From Puia dinghuensis (GTDB taxonomy: Bacteria; Bacteroidota; Bacteroidia; Chitinophagales; Chitinophagaceae), in contig NZ_BMJC01000004.1 in assembly GCF_014642875.1 (NCBI RefSeq), positions 1-64,000 on the forward strand: a DNA stretch of 64,000 nucleotides. Direction: 5' to 3'. Position 1 is the stretch's first letter; each line of letters opens with the position of its first letter. The notes beneath the pieces are model-generated. The model saw only the letters and a list, made by a program, of their open reading frames with translations. It was not told the origin of the DNA and did not search any database. Position numbers and translations under genes: made by a program. This document shows, piece after piece, positions 27,932-36,838 of this stretch.

Positions 27932-28631
27932 GAGTGAAGATTATATTGAAAAGGAATGGTTCATTTGGCACCTGAAACCGGGCTTTCTCCCTGAAACCAT
28001 TCTCTGCCAGGTTATCCATGATGTACTGAAAGTTCTTGTCATTTATCTCCAGTTCGAATATTATGCTCTTGAGGCCGGTGTTCTTTAATGTAGCCTGAGC
28101 GCCCTGGAGGAATGCCATTTCAGAACCATCGATATCAACTTTCAGGTAGTCCGGGCAGGCGATCTGGTGATCTTCAAGGAAGCGATCGAGACTGACCACA
28201 TCTATGACCTGTTCTTCTTTGAAGTCGAATCTCAGGTCTTCCCTGGTTTCCTGTTGCTCGACGACCTTTTGGTGTCCTCCGGCCCAGGGCTGACCTATTT
28301 TTAATTTTGCCGACCCATTCTCCTTTCCGATCGCCAGTTTGAAGGGTTTAAGCTCATCTTTAATGTCATTGAGCGCGAGGTTCTGAAGCAATGCCTCGAA
28401 GTTATTCGTCTCGGGTTCGAAGGAGTAACATTTGATCCCCTTTTTGCTGGCATAGATAGAGAACCGGCCTTCACAGGCACCGAGATCGAACATAACCTCA
28501 CCGGGGGTCATTTCATCGATAAAGTCAAGGTTTTCCGTTTCATAATTCATCCGGGAACACAATTCCAGAGAACGGGTGTAGCCGGCGAATCGCATCGGGA
28601 CCCCCCTCACATTGTTGTCAATAACTTTCAT
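27921..28631 (-). CDS. FkbM-family methyltransferase
   Basis: This protein of 236 residues starts at ATG 28629-28631, which shares ATGA with the stop of the PhyH gene; a longer upstream reading frame exists but would overlap PhyH by about 150 bp. Motif I is MFDLGACEGRFSIYASKK, followed by YSFEPETNNFEALLQNL and the family block YLKVDIDGSEMAFLQGAQ. It would O-methylate a sugar or another small substrate. It belongs to the lower-GC modification block (about 27900-34600) of the locus, whose base composition differs from the flanking glycosyltransferase genes. Confidence 0.82.
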   Translation of the reverse strand: MKVIDNNVRGVPMRFAGYTRSLELCSRMNYETENLDFIDEMTPGEVMFDLGACEGRFSIYASKKGIKCYSFEPETNNFEALLQNLALNDIKDELKPFKLAIGKENGSAKLKIGQPWAGGHQKVVEQQETREDLRFDFKEEQVIDVVSLDRFLEDHQIACPDYLKVDIDGSEMAFLQGAQATLKNTGLKSIIFELEINDKNFQYIMDNLAENGFREKARFQVPNEPFLFNIIFTRDR

Positions 28632-29449
28632 TGGAAAATATTTTTGATTTGGTCTGGACGAGGAAAGCCAGGCGTGATCAATTCCTGGATGGGCTTGTAA
28701 ATATAAGGATGTGCATAGCCTCGTTGAATAAAGGTTGCTTCCTCCAGATCGTTGTATCGGAAATGGCAGGACCATCTTATCCTATCAAGAACATTATTCC
28801 CGGAGGAATGTACAAGAAAAGCGGAGAAGAACAAAGCGTCGCCGGTCTCCACTTCGACGGAAATGAACTTTTCCGGTTGTATCTCATCGATCTGTCTGTA
28901 CCAGGCATTTTCCCGGGACTCGAACAGACCCAAGGTATGGCTTCCGGGCACGATCTTCAACGCGCCTAATTCTTCCGTTACGTTGTGGAGGGGGATCCAG
29001 ACCACCATCGAGTTGAGAGAACCCTGCATGCTTCTCCAGTCCTGGTGTGGCGGCACTCTATAGAATTCTTCGGTCTTCGCCAGCCTGGCCTTGTTAAAAT
29101 ACATTACGGGCCTGGTGGAGATCACCGGAAAATGCAAGCCGAGATCACGCAGTTTGCCGATGAGCTTCTCATGCAGGGAAATCCTATGCAGGCTTATCAG
29201 ATGCTGGGCCTGTTTGCCGCAATTGGCGAAGGCTTCAAAATGATCATTGAAAAGGGTTATGATAGCTTTCTCGAATTCATCTTCGCTGATGTTCTTGCTT
29301 TTAATGATCTGCTTTTCCACCAATTGATTGAGGAAGATATCCTTTGCCTCGTTGCGGATCTTATCGATCTCCTGTGGATCAAAGAACTTCTTGAACAGAA
29401 GATATCCCTGTTCTTTATACTGGTTCAGCTCTTTTTCATTCATATTCAT
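28628..29449 (-). CDS. PhyH-family Fe(II)/2-oxoglutarate dioxygenase
   Basis: A 273-residue protein with the double-stranded beta-helix features of phytanoyl-CoA dioxygenases: an N-terminal YKEQGYLLFKKFFDPQEIDKI segment, the HxD iron ligands in PPHQDWRSMQGS, GALKIVPGSHTLG, the second His in FLVHSSGNNV, and an Arg (RIRWS) that would bind 2-oxoglutarate. Such enzymes hydroxylate small molecules or modify sugars; the substrate here is unknown. It overlaps both neighbours through ATGA junctions and so is a fixed member of the modification block. Confidence 0.85.
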   Translation of the reverse strand: MNMNEKELNQYKEQGYLLFKKFFDPQEIDKIRNEAKDIFLNQLVEKQIIKSKNISEDEFEKAIITLFNDHFEAFANCGKQAQHLISLHRISLHEKLIGKLRDLGLHFPVISTRPVMYFNKARLAKTEEFYRVPPHQDWRSMQGSLNSMVVWIPLHNVTEELGALKIVPGSHTLGLFESRENAWYRQIDEIQPEKFISVEVETGDALFFSAFLVHSSGNNVLDRIRWSCHFRYNDLEEATFIQRGYAHPYIYKPIQELITPGFPRPDQIKNIFQ

Positions 29450-30393
29450 GAATTTGAGTTTAAGATAGCGTAGCCGAAACCTGTTCTTCCAAATCCATTG
29501 CCGTTATAAAAGAGGAAGTTCTTCCCTTTTACCTCGATCACATATGGATAAGAGATCATTTGACTATCCCAACCTTCCTCACTGCGCTCGATACCGCTCT
29601 TATCATCTTTGCGGAGCCAGCTGATCCCATCCGGGGATTCTGCATAGCCGATATTATACGCGTTCTCAGGGTTGCTCCTGAAATCAAAATAATTCCTGTA
29701 GCCAAACCACATTCTATACCGGCCTTCCGCCTTGATCACTGCAGCACTAACCAACCCGCCTTCCTGATCATCTTTCAGCGGAATGGCAATCTGGTTATTA
29801 CGAAGCCAATCGATGCCATCCTGGGAGGTCGCATATTTCAGGACGTAGAGGGATTCCGGCCGGTCGTTGACGAGTCTCCATTCTACACAGCTGAGGTAAT
29901 ACGCTCTGAAAAGACCGGCCTCCTTCAGGACAAAGATGGTGCCGGTAAAAAAGGGATCGATATGAGAAACTCCGATCACCGGGCCTTCGGAGTATTTCCT
30001 GAACGTTCGCCCCCCATCTTCACTGATGGCTAACCCAATACTGTTCTGGTAGGGCACGTTCTTCCGTTGGGACCACCCGATATAATACAGATATTTACGA
30101 TCTCCAACCGTGACAATGGAAGAGGGCATGATCCCATCCTCGTCAAATGTACCAAGCCTGCCCAGTGGCAGGATCGGTGCCGGATTGATAAAAGTTATTT
30201 CCCGCGGATCGCCGGCGTCTACCTCTATATAGCTGGTATTGCTTCTGTTATCCGTCCCCCGGGTCGAGTAGTAGATCCTCAGATGATGCTCATCAATGAC
30301 ATCTGCAACCGGTACCTGTGCGTGGGTCCTGCTCCATTCCAGGCTTCCGTCGGGAGCATAGATGAGTCCTTTCTTTTGCCAGCTGAGAGCCAT
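29446..30393 (-). CDS. Five-bladed beta-propeller glycosidase-like protein (GH43/DUF377-like)
   Basis: This 315-residue protein has repeated propeller-blade elements such as LRIYYSTRGTDNRSNTSYIE, YLYYIGWSQRK, FRAYYLSCVEW and YRMWFGYRNYFDF, with a DEDGIMPSS block early on. The pattern resembles cytoplasmic GH43/GH130-like propeller proteins found in O-antigen loci. It has no signal peptide, so it is unlikely to degrade finished polymer; a role on nucleotide- or lipid-linked sugars is possible. I cannot identify the catalytic acids with confidence. It lies 1 bp after the acyltransferase stop region and is coupled to PhyH. Confidence 0.62.
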   Translation of the reverse strand: MALSWQKKGLIYAPDGSLEWSRTHAQVPVADVIDEHHLRIYYSTRGTDNRSNTSYIEVDAGDPREITFINPAPILPLGRLGTFDEDGIMPSSIVTVGDRKYLYYIGWSQRKNVPYQNSIGLAISEDGGRTFRKYSEGPVIGVSHIDPFFTGTIFVLKEAGLFRAYYLSCVEWRLVNDRPESLYVLKYATSQDGIDWLRNNQIAIPLKDDQEGGLVSAAVIKAEGRYRMWFGYRNYFDFRSNPENAYNIGYAESPDGISWLRKDDKSGIERSEEGWDSQMISYPYVIEVKGKNFLFYNGNGFGRTGFGYAILNSNS

Positions 30394-30394
30394 C

Positions 30395-31057
30395 TTATAA
30401 GAGCGAAGGGCTCAGTTTACCTTCCATTTTTTTGCCGGGATTGCCAATGTAGATCCCCCATTCTTCGGTATTCTTGGAAATAAGGGCCGCCATTGCCACC
30501 AATGTACCCTTCGCAAGTGTAATCCCATCCCGCAAGGTTGCATTCACTCCAAGGAATGAATTCTCGCCGATGACACAATGCCCGGACATGACCACATGCG
30601 AAGTAAATGTCACATGATCTCTGATCTGGCCATGGTGGCCGATGTGATTACCACTCCATAAAACCACATTATTGCCGATATCGGTGAAGGGTTGAAGCGT
30701 ATTGTCTTCGAGTATAAAACAATTGTCGCCGATCTTATTGTCGAAACGGGTAGCCTTGCTGCTGATATAGCTGATCAGCTGATATCCTTTATCCTTGATG
30801 TCATGATATACCTTTTCCCGTAATTGATTCATCTTTTTAGGGGACATAGGTGCAAAAAAGGAGAAATCGCCCGCCGGATATTGATCTTCCACATCCTCGA
30901 AAGCTACAACGGGCAGGCCCCTGAACGACCGGTCTTCCGGCAGATATTCTTTATTAACACAAAAACCAACTACTTCATAAGGGGAGTCATGCTCCAAATA
31001 ATAATGGGCTAATTCGGCGTAGTCCTGGATACCGAAGATAACTACCTTCTTTGTCAT
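30395..31057 (-). CDS. Sugar O/N-acyltransferase, NeuD/PglD-like
   Basis: A protein of 220 residues if started at ATG 31055-31057, which forms ATGA with the stop of the upstream methyltransferase gene. An N-terminal Rossmann-like part (KKVVIFGIQDYAELAHYYLEH, then YEVVGFCVNKEYLP) is followed by left-handed beta-helix repeats (IGDNCFILEDNTLQPFTDIGNNVVLWSGNHIGHHGQI) and a YIGNPGKKM end. This is the layout of NeuD/PglD-type acetyltransferases acting on amino sugars. With the neighbouring aminotransferase (32399-33487) it may acylate the new amino group; that link is inference. Confidence 0.8.
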   Translation of the reverse strand: MTKKVVIFGIQDYAELAHYYLEHDSPYEVVGFCVNKEYLPEDRSFRGLPVVAFEDVEDQYPAGDFSFFAPMSPKKMNQLREKVYHDIKDKGYQLISYISSKATRFDNKIGDNCFILEDNTLQPFTDIGNNVVLWSGNHIGHHGQIRDHVTFTSHVVMSGHCVIGENSFLGVNATLRDGITLAKGTLVAMAALISKNTEEWGIYIGNPGKKMEGKLSPSLL

Positions 31058-31707
31058 GTGTTGGATTGTTTGTTCTTGTATATATAGGTCGTGTATTCGT
31101 AGAGGCCATAATCGTTGCGGATAATAAAATTCCGGGTCAGGTTCTTTGTAAGAAACTGAATAAGGAGATCTGTCGGAACATGGAACAGATCGTCGCGTTC
31201 CCAATCCACCGCTTTCGACATAACGTTAAAGGCAACGCCCTTATTAGCCAATGAGAACACCTTGCTGAGCATTTTACAGAAATAATCCCACATTTCATCG
31301 AAGCTTAATTCGCGTTTTTCTGTGAACACTCCGTTCATTACGATATAATCGAACCCGGGAAGCGAGCCACTGTCCTCCAGGATATCCACACAATAAAAGG
31401 GAACGGCAGGGAACTTTTCCCTGCTTAATGCTACGAAGCGTTCGGAAACGTCCAGTCCGGAATAGGCAATATTCCCAAGCCCCTGATCTTTGATATATTG
31501 CAAAAGGTGAGCTGCCCCGGATCCAAAGTCGAGCAAGGTCGATGAGGGTGCGTTGTCCTCGTAGTATTTTACGATCTCCAACATCACCTTGTACCGCTTG
31601 TTAACGTCCTCCAATTTTGGCCAATCTACTCCCAAATGAGAATCGCCATGTTTTTCGAGGCAATCCTCATAGTGCTTCACAATGGTCTCCAGGTATCTTT
31701 TTTTCAT
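31054..31707 (-). CDS. Class I SAM-dependent methyltransferase
   Basis: This 217-residue protein has the motif I sequence LLDFGSGAAHLLQYIKDQGLG, the acidic residue of beta-2 in YSGLDVSERFVALSREKFP, and FDYIVMNGVFTEKRELSFDEMWDY further on. Genes of this type are frequent next to wbqC and degT genes in polysaccharide loci. The start ATG shares ATGA with the stop of the WbqC gene and its stop shares ATGA with the acyltransferase gene. The substrate is unknown. Confidence 0.8.
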   Translation of the reverse strand: MKKRYLETIVKHYEDCLEKHGDSHLGVDWPKLEDVNKRYKVMLEIVKYYEDNAPSSTLLDFGSGAAHLLQYIKDQGLGNIAYSGLDVSERFVALSREKFPAVPFYCVDILEDSGSLPGFDYIVMNGVFTEKRELSFDEMWDYFCKMLSKVFSLANKGVAFNVMSKAVDWERDDLFHVPTDLLIQFLTKNLTRNFIIRNDYGLYEYTTYIYKNKQSNT

Positions 31708-32399
31708 ATCAGCTCATAGGAATTTAAGAGAGCGTTTATTTTATCCTTCGGGTTGAACATAAGCACATCGATGATAGAAAGATTGGAAATGAATTCATTG
31801 TTGAATTGCGGATATGCCAATGGCAGTGTTCGGATGAAATTCAGTTTTATCCCCGAATCCTGGAACAATTCCCGGGAATAGATCTCCATACCGCCGATGG
31901 GATTGATATAGTGGTGGGCCTTTTCTTTGGTGCAAATGTCCAATATCCTTTCCTGTGCCTTTAAATGGCTATTGTTGTAGTCAGAAGAAGTTCTGATGAA
32001 TTCCGTTGCCATTCCAAGATATTCCGCTACCGAACGAAGGCTTAGCCAGGCAAGCTCACCGATGGTGCCTGCATTACTTTGCAGGATATCGCTTATCAGG
32101 GGATAGACCTGCCTGAACTCCGGCGCTTTCTTATAGGCTTGTTCTATCGTTTTGAGGAGTTTGGCGTTGCCGGCGCCGGCAGAAAGCTCGATGTCGCGTA
32201 TCAGGCGGTTTTGGCTGGCATCCTTAAGGGGGATCGTAAAGAGGCAGGCCTTGTTGTTAACTAAAATATTGTTCCGGTTGATCCAGCCCCGGTTGATGAA
32301 GTTAACATCATCATATATAACAAATCTTTCTACAGCATTTATAAGTTGGTAGTAGCCGATATAAGGGAATATATACGGCTGCATGATCGCCAATCTCAT
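31704..32399 (-). CDS. WbqC-family protein
   Basis: A 231-residue protein with the family start MQPYIFPYIGYYQLINAVERFVIYDDVNF, then NRGWINRNNIL, HYINPIGGMEIYSRELF and a late YPQFNNEFISNLSIIDVLMFN. WbqC proteins occur in O-antigen and capsule loci, usually with a DegT aminotransferase; their biochemical role is not settled, though an acyl-transfer or amino-sugar role has been suggested. The TAATG junction with the aminotransferase gene and the ATGA junction with the methyltransferase gene show it is co-translated with both. Confidence 0.88.
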   Translation of the reverse strand: MRLAIMQPYIFPYIGYYQLINAVERFVIYDDVNFINRGWINRNNILVNNKACLFTIPLKDASQNRLIRDIELSAGAGNAKLLKTIEQAYKKAPEFRQVYPLISDILQSNAGTIGELAWLSLRSVAEYLGMATEFIRTSSDYNNSHLKAQERILDICTKEKAHHYINPIGGMEIYSRELFQDSGIKLNFIRTLPLAYPQFNNEFISNLSIIDVLMFNPKDKINALLNSYELI

Positions 32400-33487
32400 T
32401 AAATGTTCTGTTTTTGAGCTTGTAATATAGTTTCGGCGATCAATTTCTGCTCCTGACGGCTCAGATCAAAATAGAGCGGGAGGCATACAACGCGATTTGC
32501 GATGGATTCAGCCACCGGGCAATGCTGTTGCTCTATATAGGGTAAGGTATTCAGCGCCGGATAGAAATACCTTCTTGGAAATATTTCCTTCTTCTTCAAT
32601 ACCTCGAGTGTTGTCATCATCTCTTCCGTCGAGGGGAACACAGCCGGAAAATAGGCATAATTATAAGTAAGACGCGGGTCGTTGGGCAGATCGAGTAATT
32701 GAAGACCGGTGTCTTCAAGCATCTCGTAGTAGTAAAGCCATTGCTCCTTTCTGCTTGCAAGGATATCGGGCAGATATTCCAGATTACATAAGCCCATTGC
32801 AGCGTGGATCTCGGAGTTCTTGCCATTTATTCCCATGGAGAAATGATCATCGGCCAGATGACCGAAACTGCGATACAGGAACAGTTGCCGGGATAGCTGA
32901 TCATCATTGGCGATGATGCAACCGCCTTCCACCGTATGGAAGAGTTTGGTAGCATGGAAGCTACAGGTGCTGATGTCCCCGTAACTCAATACCGACCGAC
33001 CGTCGATCATGGTGCCGAAGGCATGTGCCCCGTCGTATATGACCTTCAAATTGTGTTTCCGGGCTATCTTTTCGATCGCTTCGATGTCGCACGGATATCC
33101 ATATACATGCGTGGCAAGGATCGCTGTCGTTGCCGGAGTGATCGCGGATTCGATCTTTGCAGGATCTATGCAAAAAGTCCGCTGATCGATATCGGCAAAA
33201 ACAGGGGTGCAATTCTCCCAAAGCAAGGCTGTCGTAGTAGCGACGTAGGAGAATGGTGTGGTAATGACCTCGCCACTGATGTTAAGAGCTTTCAGCGCCA
33301 TTTGCAGGACAACGGTGCCGTTGCTGCAAAACCACAGATGGTTCACTCCCAGGTAAGAGCGCAACGCTGCCTCCAAACCCTGCACAAGCTCTCCGTTGTT
33401 GGTGATCCATCCTTTATCCCATGCCCGTTTGAGCAGGGCAGTATATTTCTCAAAGGGAGGCAGGAAAGTTTTTGTTACGTTTATCAT
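32399..33487 (-). CDS. DegT/DnrJ/EryC1-family sugar aminotransferase
   Basis: This 362-residue PLP enzyme (start ATG 33485-33487, ATGA junction with the FkbM gene) has WITNNGELVQGLEAALRSYLG, CSNGTVVLQMALKAL, TTPFSYVATTTALLW, ATHVYGYPCDIEAI and the PLP-lysine region SFHATKLFHTVEGG. It would transfer an amino group from glutamate to a keto-sugar nucleotide. It could serve a dTDP-amino-deoxy-sugar pathway (VioA/FdtB-like) or act as the missing WbpE-like step between the WbpB- and WbpD-like enzymes. The immediate neighbours favour the first and the wider locus allows the second. Confidence 0.88.
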   Translation of the reverse strand: MINVTKTFLPPFEKYTALLKRAWDKGWITNNGELVQGLEAALRSYLGVNHLWFCSNGTVVLQMALKALNISGEVITTPFSYVATTTALLWENCTPVFADIDQRTFCIDPAKIESAITPATTAILATHVYGYPCDIEAIEKIARKHNLKVIYDGAHAFGTMIDGRSVLSYGDISTCSFHATKLFHTVEGGCIIANDDQLSRQLFLYRSFGHLADDHFSMGINGKNSEIHAAMGLCNLEYLPDILASRKEQWLYYYEMLEDTGLQLLDLPNDPRLTYNYAYFPAVFPSTEEMMTTLEVLKKKEIFPRRYFYPALNTLPYIEQQHCPVAESIANRVVCLPLYFDLSRQEQKLIAETILQAQKQNI

Positions 33488-34626
33488 CTGGCAGGTATTT
33501 CTGCAAATAATATAGATTCTTCCTGGTGAATGGAACAATGTGCCAGGTGTAATTCATATCCTAATCCAAGCTCATGTATAAACTTAGGTATATTTACGAA
33601 ATCCTCCATGCTATGGTAAATAGCAATGGCCAGCTTGGGTTTGAATTTTTTGATCGTGTTCAGAGCGCCTTTCAAGGCATAGGGTTCTGCTCCCTCTATA
33701 TCCATTTTTATAAGATCAATTTTAGGAATGGAATATTCCGTTACCAGGTCGTCAATGGACAAAGACGAGGCTTTTCCGTCAAACGGTTGTTTTTCTTCCA
33801 TAAAAACGGCACTTCCCGGACCATTATCGGTATAGTACATGGTCTCGTTGGTAACTTCCCACACAGGCCTGTCTATCAAATTGATCCTTTCTTGTAAATC
33901 CGGATTTAACGCAAGGTTGGTATTGAGTATATTTAGATTACTGGGAATGAACTCAAAAGTAAAAACCTTGCCTTCCTCTCCTACTTCGTTGGCGAAATAT
34001 AGTGCCGTATCCCCCCAACATCCGCCCGCATCGATGACATAGTCTCCCTTTTCTGCTTTGATCGTTGTGGCGCCGCGTTTGAATTCGTATTGTTTGAGAA
34101 AAAAATCAGTATAGACCCCGATAGGCAGAAGATGCAATTGAACAGGTATTCCCTTTTTATGCAGATCGATAAAAGGCAAATGCCATTTAATAAACTTGGT
34201 CTCTACATATCGCTTATTATCAGCGAGATCTTCCATTTCCTTTATACCATTCCAGAAATCAGGTGTATTTAGAGGTAACTTGACCTTTGTAAATCCAAGT
34301 ATCCTGAATGCGATTAGTTGCAACAATAATACTTTTGATCCCTCATCTGTAAGAAAATTGTATAGCTTCTCAAGACCGGCCAGATACGGCTCCATCGCTC
34401 TTAACCTATACGCAACGTATCCATTGGACATATCATATTTTGAAACAACTGAATATCCCCTTGATTCAAAGACCTTCCCTATTTTTCTCCTGATGCTTCT
34501 CTTCAAAGTAGCCTGCGCCCCTTCTTGCATTTTCCCAAAACGAATATGATCGTAATTTTCCTCGGGAGAAAAATTGTTGGCAGTAGAATTCAATAGCTCA
34601 ACCATCAATTCTGCGTAAAAGTTCAT
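33484..34626 (-). CDS. FkbM-family methyltransferase with long N-terminal extension
   Basis: A 380-residue protein whose C-terminal half is an FkbM domain: VIDAGGCWGDTALYFANEVG (motif I), FTFEFIPSNLNIL and the signature LIKMDIEGAEPYALKGAL. The first 180 residues are an extra region without a motif I recognise, possibly a specificity or membrane-binding domain. It is the longest and AT-richest of the four FkbM genes in the locus. It directly follows the Wzt ATPase gene, so it might modify the chain end that Wzt recognises; this is speculation based on position. Confidence 0.8.
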   Translation of the reverse strand: MNFYAELMVELLNSTANNFSPEENYDHIRFGKMQEGAQATLKRSIRRKIGKVFESRGYSVVSKYDMSNGYVAYRLRAMEPYLAGLEKLYNFLTDEGSKVLLLQLIAFRILGFTKVKLPLNTPDFWNGIKEMEDLADNKRYVETKFIKWHLPFIDLHKKGIPVQLHLLPIGVYTDFFLKQYEFKRGATTIKAEKGDYVIDAGGCWGDTALYFANEVGEEGKVFTFEFIPSNLNILNTNLALNPDLQERINLIDRPVWEVTNETMYYTDNGPGSAVFMEEKQPFDGKASSLSIDDLVTEYSIPKIDLIKMDIEGAEPYALKGALNTIKKFKPKLAIAIYHSMEDFVNIPKFIHELGLGYELHLAHCSIHQEESILFAEIPAR

Positions 34627-34636
34627 ATTTTATTGA

Positions 34637-35902
34637 TTATGAAAGGATCTTGAAATCAAGCTTCGGTCTTACAAAGCCAGGCCACTTACCGTGCCAACCG
34701 CTTGCTATCCTCTCTTCACCGACCTCAAACGATAAAATGTTGTCAAAAGTGCAAATGGAGTAGGACGTATCGCCCACGATCATGAGTGTGATGCTATAAA
34801 CCTCATCGTTTAATAAATCCGCCGGTATATAGCAGGATGCCTTATGCAATCCGGCCGACAGATTAACAGCCGGGGTCCCATTAGCAAAGATGGATTCTCC
34901 TGAAAAAGTATTAAAAAACATTGTCAGGTTGATCAGTTTTCCATCTTCAAAATTCCAAAATTCGATCTCGATGGTAAGTGGTGTCTTCACGGTGATGGGG
35001 TCGGCGGGATCATTCAATTGAGGACATACTTCAATTTTTCTTAACCTTGCCTTCTCATTACCCGGAGCTTCTCCGGGATCATTAAAAAATTTTAGCAAGC
35101 TTTTGTCCTGCTGATTTGAAAGATAATTATTGATCACCTGAGTCGTTTCGCCCATCTCGATGACCGACCCATTCCTCATATACATGGCTTTGCTACAAAG
35201 GCTCTTTACGGCGATCATATTATGGCTGACAAATAAAACTGTCCGGCCGTCTTTATCGCTTACGTCCTTCATTTTCCCGAGGCATTTCTTTTGAAATTCA
35301 GCATCGCCGACAGCCAGCACCTCATCAACGATCAATATCTCGGGTTCCAAATGCGCGGCTACTCCAAATGCGAGCCTTATATACATACCGCTACTATAAC
35401 GCTTGACAGGAGTATCGATGTACCTCTCGACGCCTGCGAATTCGACTATCTCATCGAACTTACGCTTTATTTCAATCTTCTTCATTCCCAGGATCGCGCC
35501 ATTCAGGAATATATTGTCGCGTCCGCTCAGCTCCGGATGGAACCCCGTGCCTACTTCAAGAAGACTTGCGATCCTTCCCTTTAGCTTTATGTTGCCGACG
35601 GTAGGCGTGGTAGTGCGACTTAATATCTTCAGCAATGTCGATTTTCCCGCTCCATTCTTGCCAATGATGCCCAATACCTCGCCTTGTTTTACTTCAAAGT
35701 TTATGTCCCGCAGAGCCCAGACGTATTGGCTGTCCCCTTTCTTTGTCCGATCGTTCTCCTCACCGATCTTCAGATAAGGGTCCTCTTTTCCGAGGATGCG
35801 GTGCCACCAGCGGTTGATATCGTGGGAAATCGAACCCGTACCGATATCACCCAGCCGGTATTGTTTGGAAACATCTTCTACCCGTATGACTACTTCGCTC
35901 AT
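34637..35902 (-). CDS. wzt: Polysaccharide ABC exporter ATP-binding subunit (Wzt-like)
   Basis: This 421-residue ATPase has Walker A GKNGAGKST (residues 81-89), the Q-loop region, the signature YSSGMYIRLAFG (about 169-180) and Walker B EILIVDEVLAVGD. Residues from about 250 onward form an extra beta-rich domain of the Wzt C-terminal type, known in O9a-like systems to bind the modified non-reducing end of the polysaccharide before export. With the permease encoded next it should move polymer or lipid-linked glycan across the inner membrane. The C-terminal domain suggests substrate-selective export. Confidence 0.93.
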   Translation of the reverse strand: MSEVVIRVEDVSKQYRLGDIGTGSISHDINRWWHRILGKEDPYLKIGEENDRTKKGDSQYVWALRDINFEVKQGEVLGIIGKNGAGKSTLLKILSRTTTPTVGNIKLKGRIASLLEVGTGFHPELSGRDNIFLNGAILGMKKIEIKRKFDEIVEFAGVERYIDTPVKRYSSGMYIRLAFGVAAHLEPEILIVDEVLAVGDAEFQKKCLGKMKDVSDKDGRTVLFVSHNMIAVKSLCSKAMYMRNGSVIEMGETTQVINNYLSNQQDKSLLKFFNDPGEAPGNEKARLRKIEVCPQLNDPADPITVKTPLTIEIEFWNFEDGKLINLTMFFNTFSGESIFANGTPAVNLSAGLHKASCYIPADLLNDEVYSITLMIVGDTSYSICTFDNILSFEVGEERIASGWHGKWPGFVRPKLDFKILS

Positions 35903-35920
35903 TGGAAGAATGCGGTTTTA

Positions 35921-36835
35921 TTAAACTGTATCCATAAAGGTCTTCTCCACCTTGTTGAACAGGAGGACACCTATAAATAACACAACGACCATGAAAATGA
36001 CGCTGTAACCAAGGGATTGCATGTCGAATGTTCCCTTTCCGAACAAGGCATAGCGAAAGCATTCCACCAGCGATGTCAGCGGATTGATCTCGATGAGCCA
36101 TCTATAGGGCTTTCCCCGCAGATAGGATAGCGGGTAAGCCACGGGTGTGGCATACATAGCCAGCTGAATGACGAAGGTCAGCAGAACGGCCAGGTCCCGG
36201 TAGCGGGTGGTCAGCGCTGAAATGATGATCCCAAGCCCCAGGCCGATGCCGGCCATAAGCGCGATGATAAGGGGGATATATAGCCAGTGAAAGCTGATCT
36301 TCATCGGATAGCCCTGGAAATTAAACCAGATCATCAGGGCCAGCAGCAGGAGAAACTGGATGCCGAAACGTACTATATTGGAAATGATGATGGAAAGCGG
36401 CAATACCAGGCGGGGGAAATAAACTTTTCCGAAGATAGCGGCATTGGTGAGGAAGACCGTGGAAGTGCTGGTGAGGCAGCCGGAGAAATAGTTCCACACC
36501 GTGATGCCACTCATGTAGAAAAGCATTCTGGGCTCGATGCCGTCGGTGGGGATGTTGGCGATCTTGCCGAATACCAGCAGGAATACGATCGTGGTGAAGA
36601 TCGGCTGGATCAGATGCCAGAGAGGACCTAAAACGGTCTGTTTGTATTGAGCGACGAAATCCCGGCGTACAAAAAGCCACATCAGGTCGCGGTAGTTCCA
36701 AAGCTGCCGGAGGGGAAGATCGAACAGATGAGTACGGGGAGAAATGATCTCCGTCCACTCCTCGTCTTTCTTTTCGGGCTTTTCGGAAAGTGAACCATTT
36801 ATCTGGGCCATGCTAATCGCTTTCTCGGCAGACAT
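35921..36835 (-). CDS. wzm: Polysaccharide ABC exporter permease (Wzm-like)
   Basis: A 304-residue inner-membrane protein with about six helices. It has the coupling segment LWNYRDLMWLFVRRDFVAQYKQ and LGPLWHLIQPIFTTIVFLLVFG, the standard entry of ABC-2 polysaccharide permeases, then SGITVWNYFSGC and a late INPLTSLVECFRYALFG. It pairs with the Wzt-like ATPase encoded 18 bp downstream. Together they replace or supplement a Wzx flippase, which is not seen in the window. Confidence 0.93.
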   Translation of the reverse strand: MSAEKAISMAQINGSLSEKPEKKDEEWTEIISPRTHLFDLPLRQLWNYRDLMWLFVRRDFVAQYKQTVLGPLWHLIQPIFTTIVFLLVFGKIANIPTDGIEPRMLFYMSGITVWNYFSGCLTSTSTVFLTNAAIFGKVYFPRLVLPLSIIISNIVRFGIQFLLLLALMIWFNFQGYPMKISFHWLYIPLIIALMAGIGLGLGIIISALTTRYRDLAVLLTFVIQLAMYATPVAYPLSYLRGKPYRWLIEINPLTSLVECFRYALFGKGTFDMQSLGYSVIFMVVVLFIGVLLFNKVEKTFMDTV

Positions 36836-36838
36836 AAG

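Noticed and set aside
27921-28775. Longer FkbM reading frame starting at 28775
   Set aside because: It would overlap the PhyH gene by about 150 bp; the ATG at 28631 gives the ATGA junction used throughout this block and still includes the whole methyltransferase domain.
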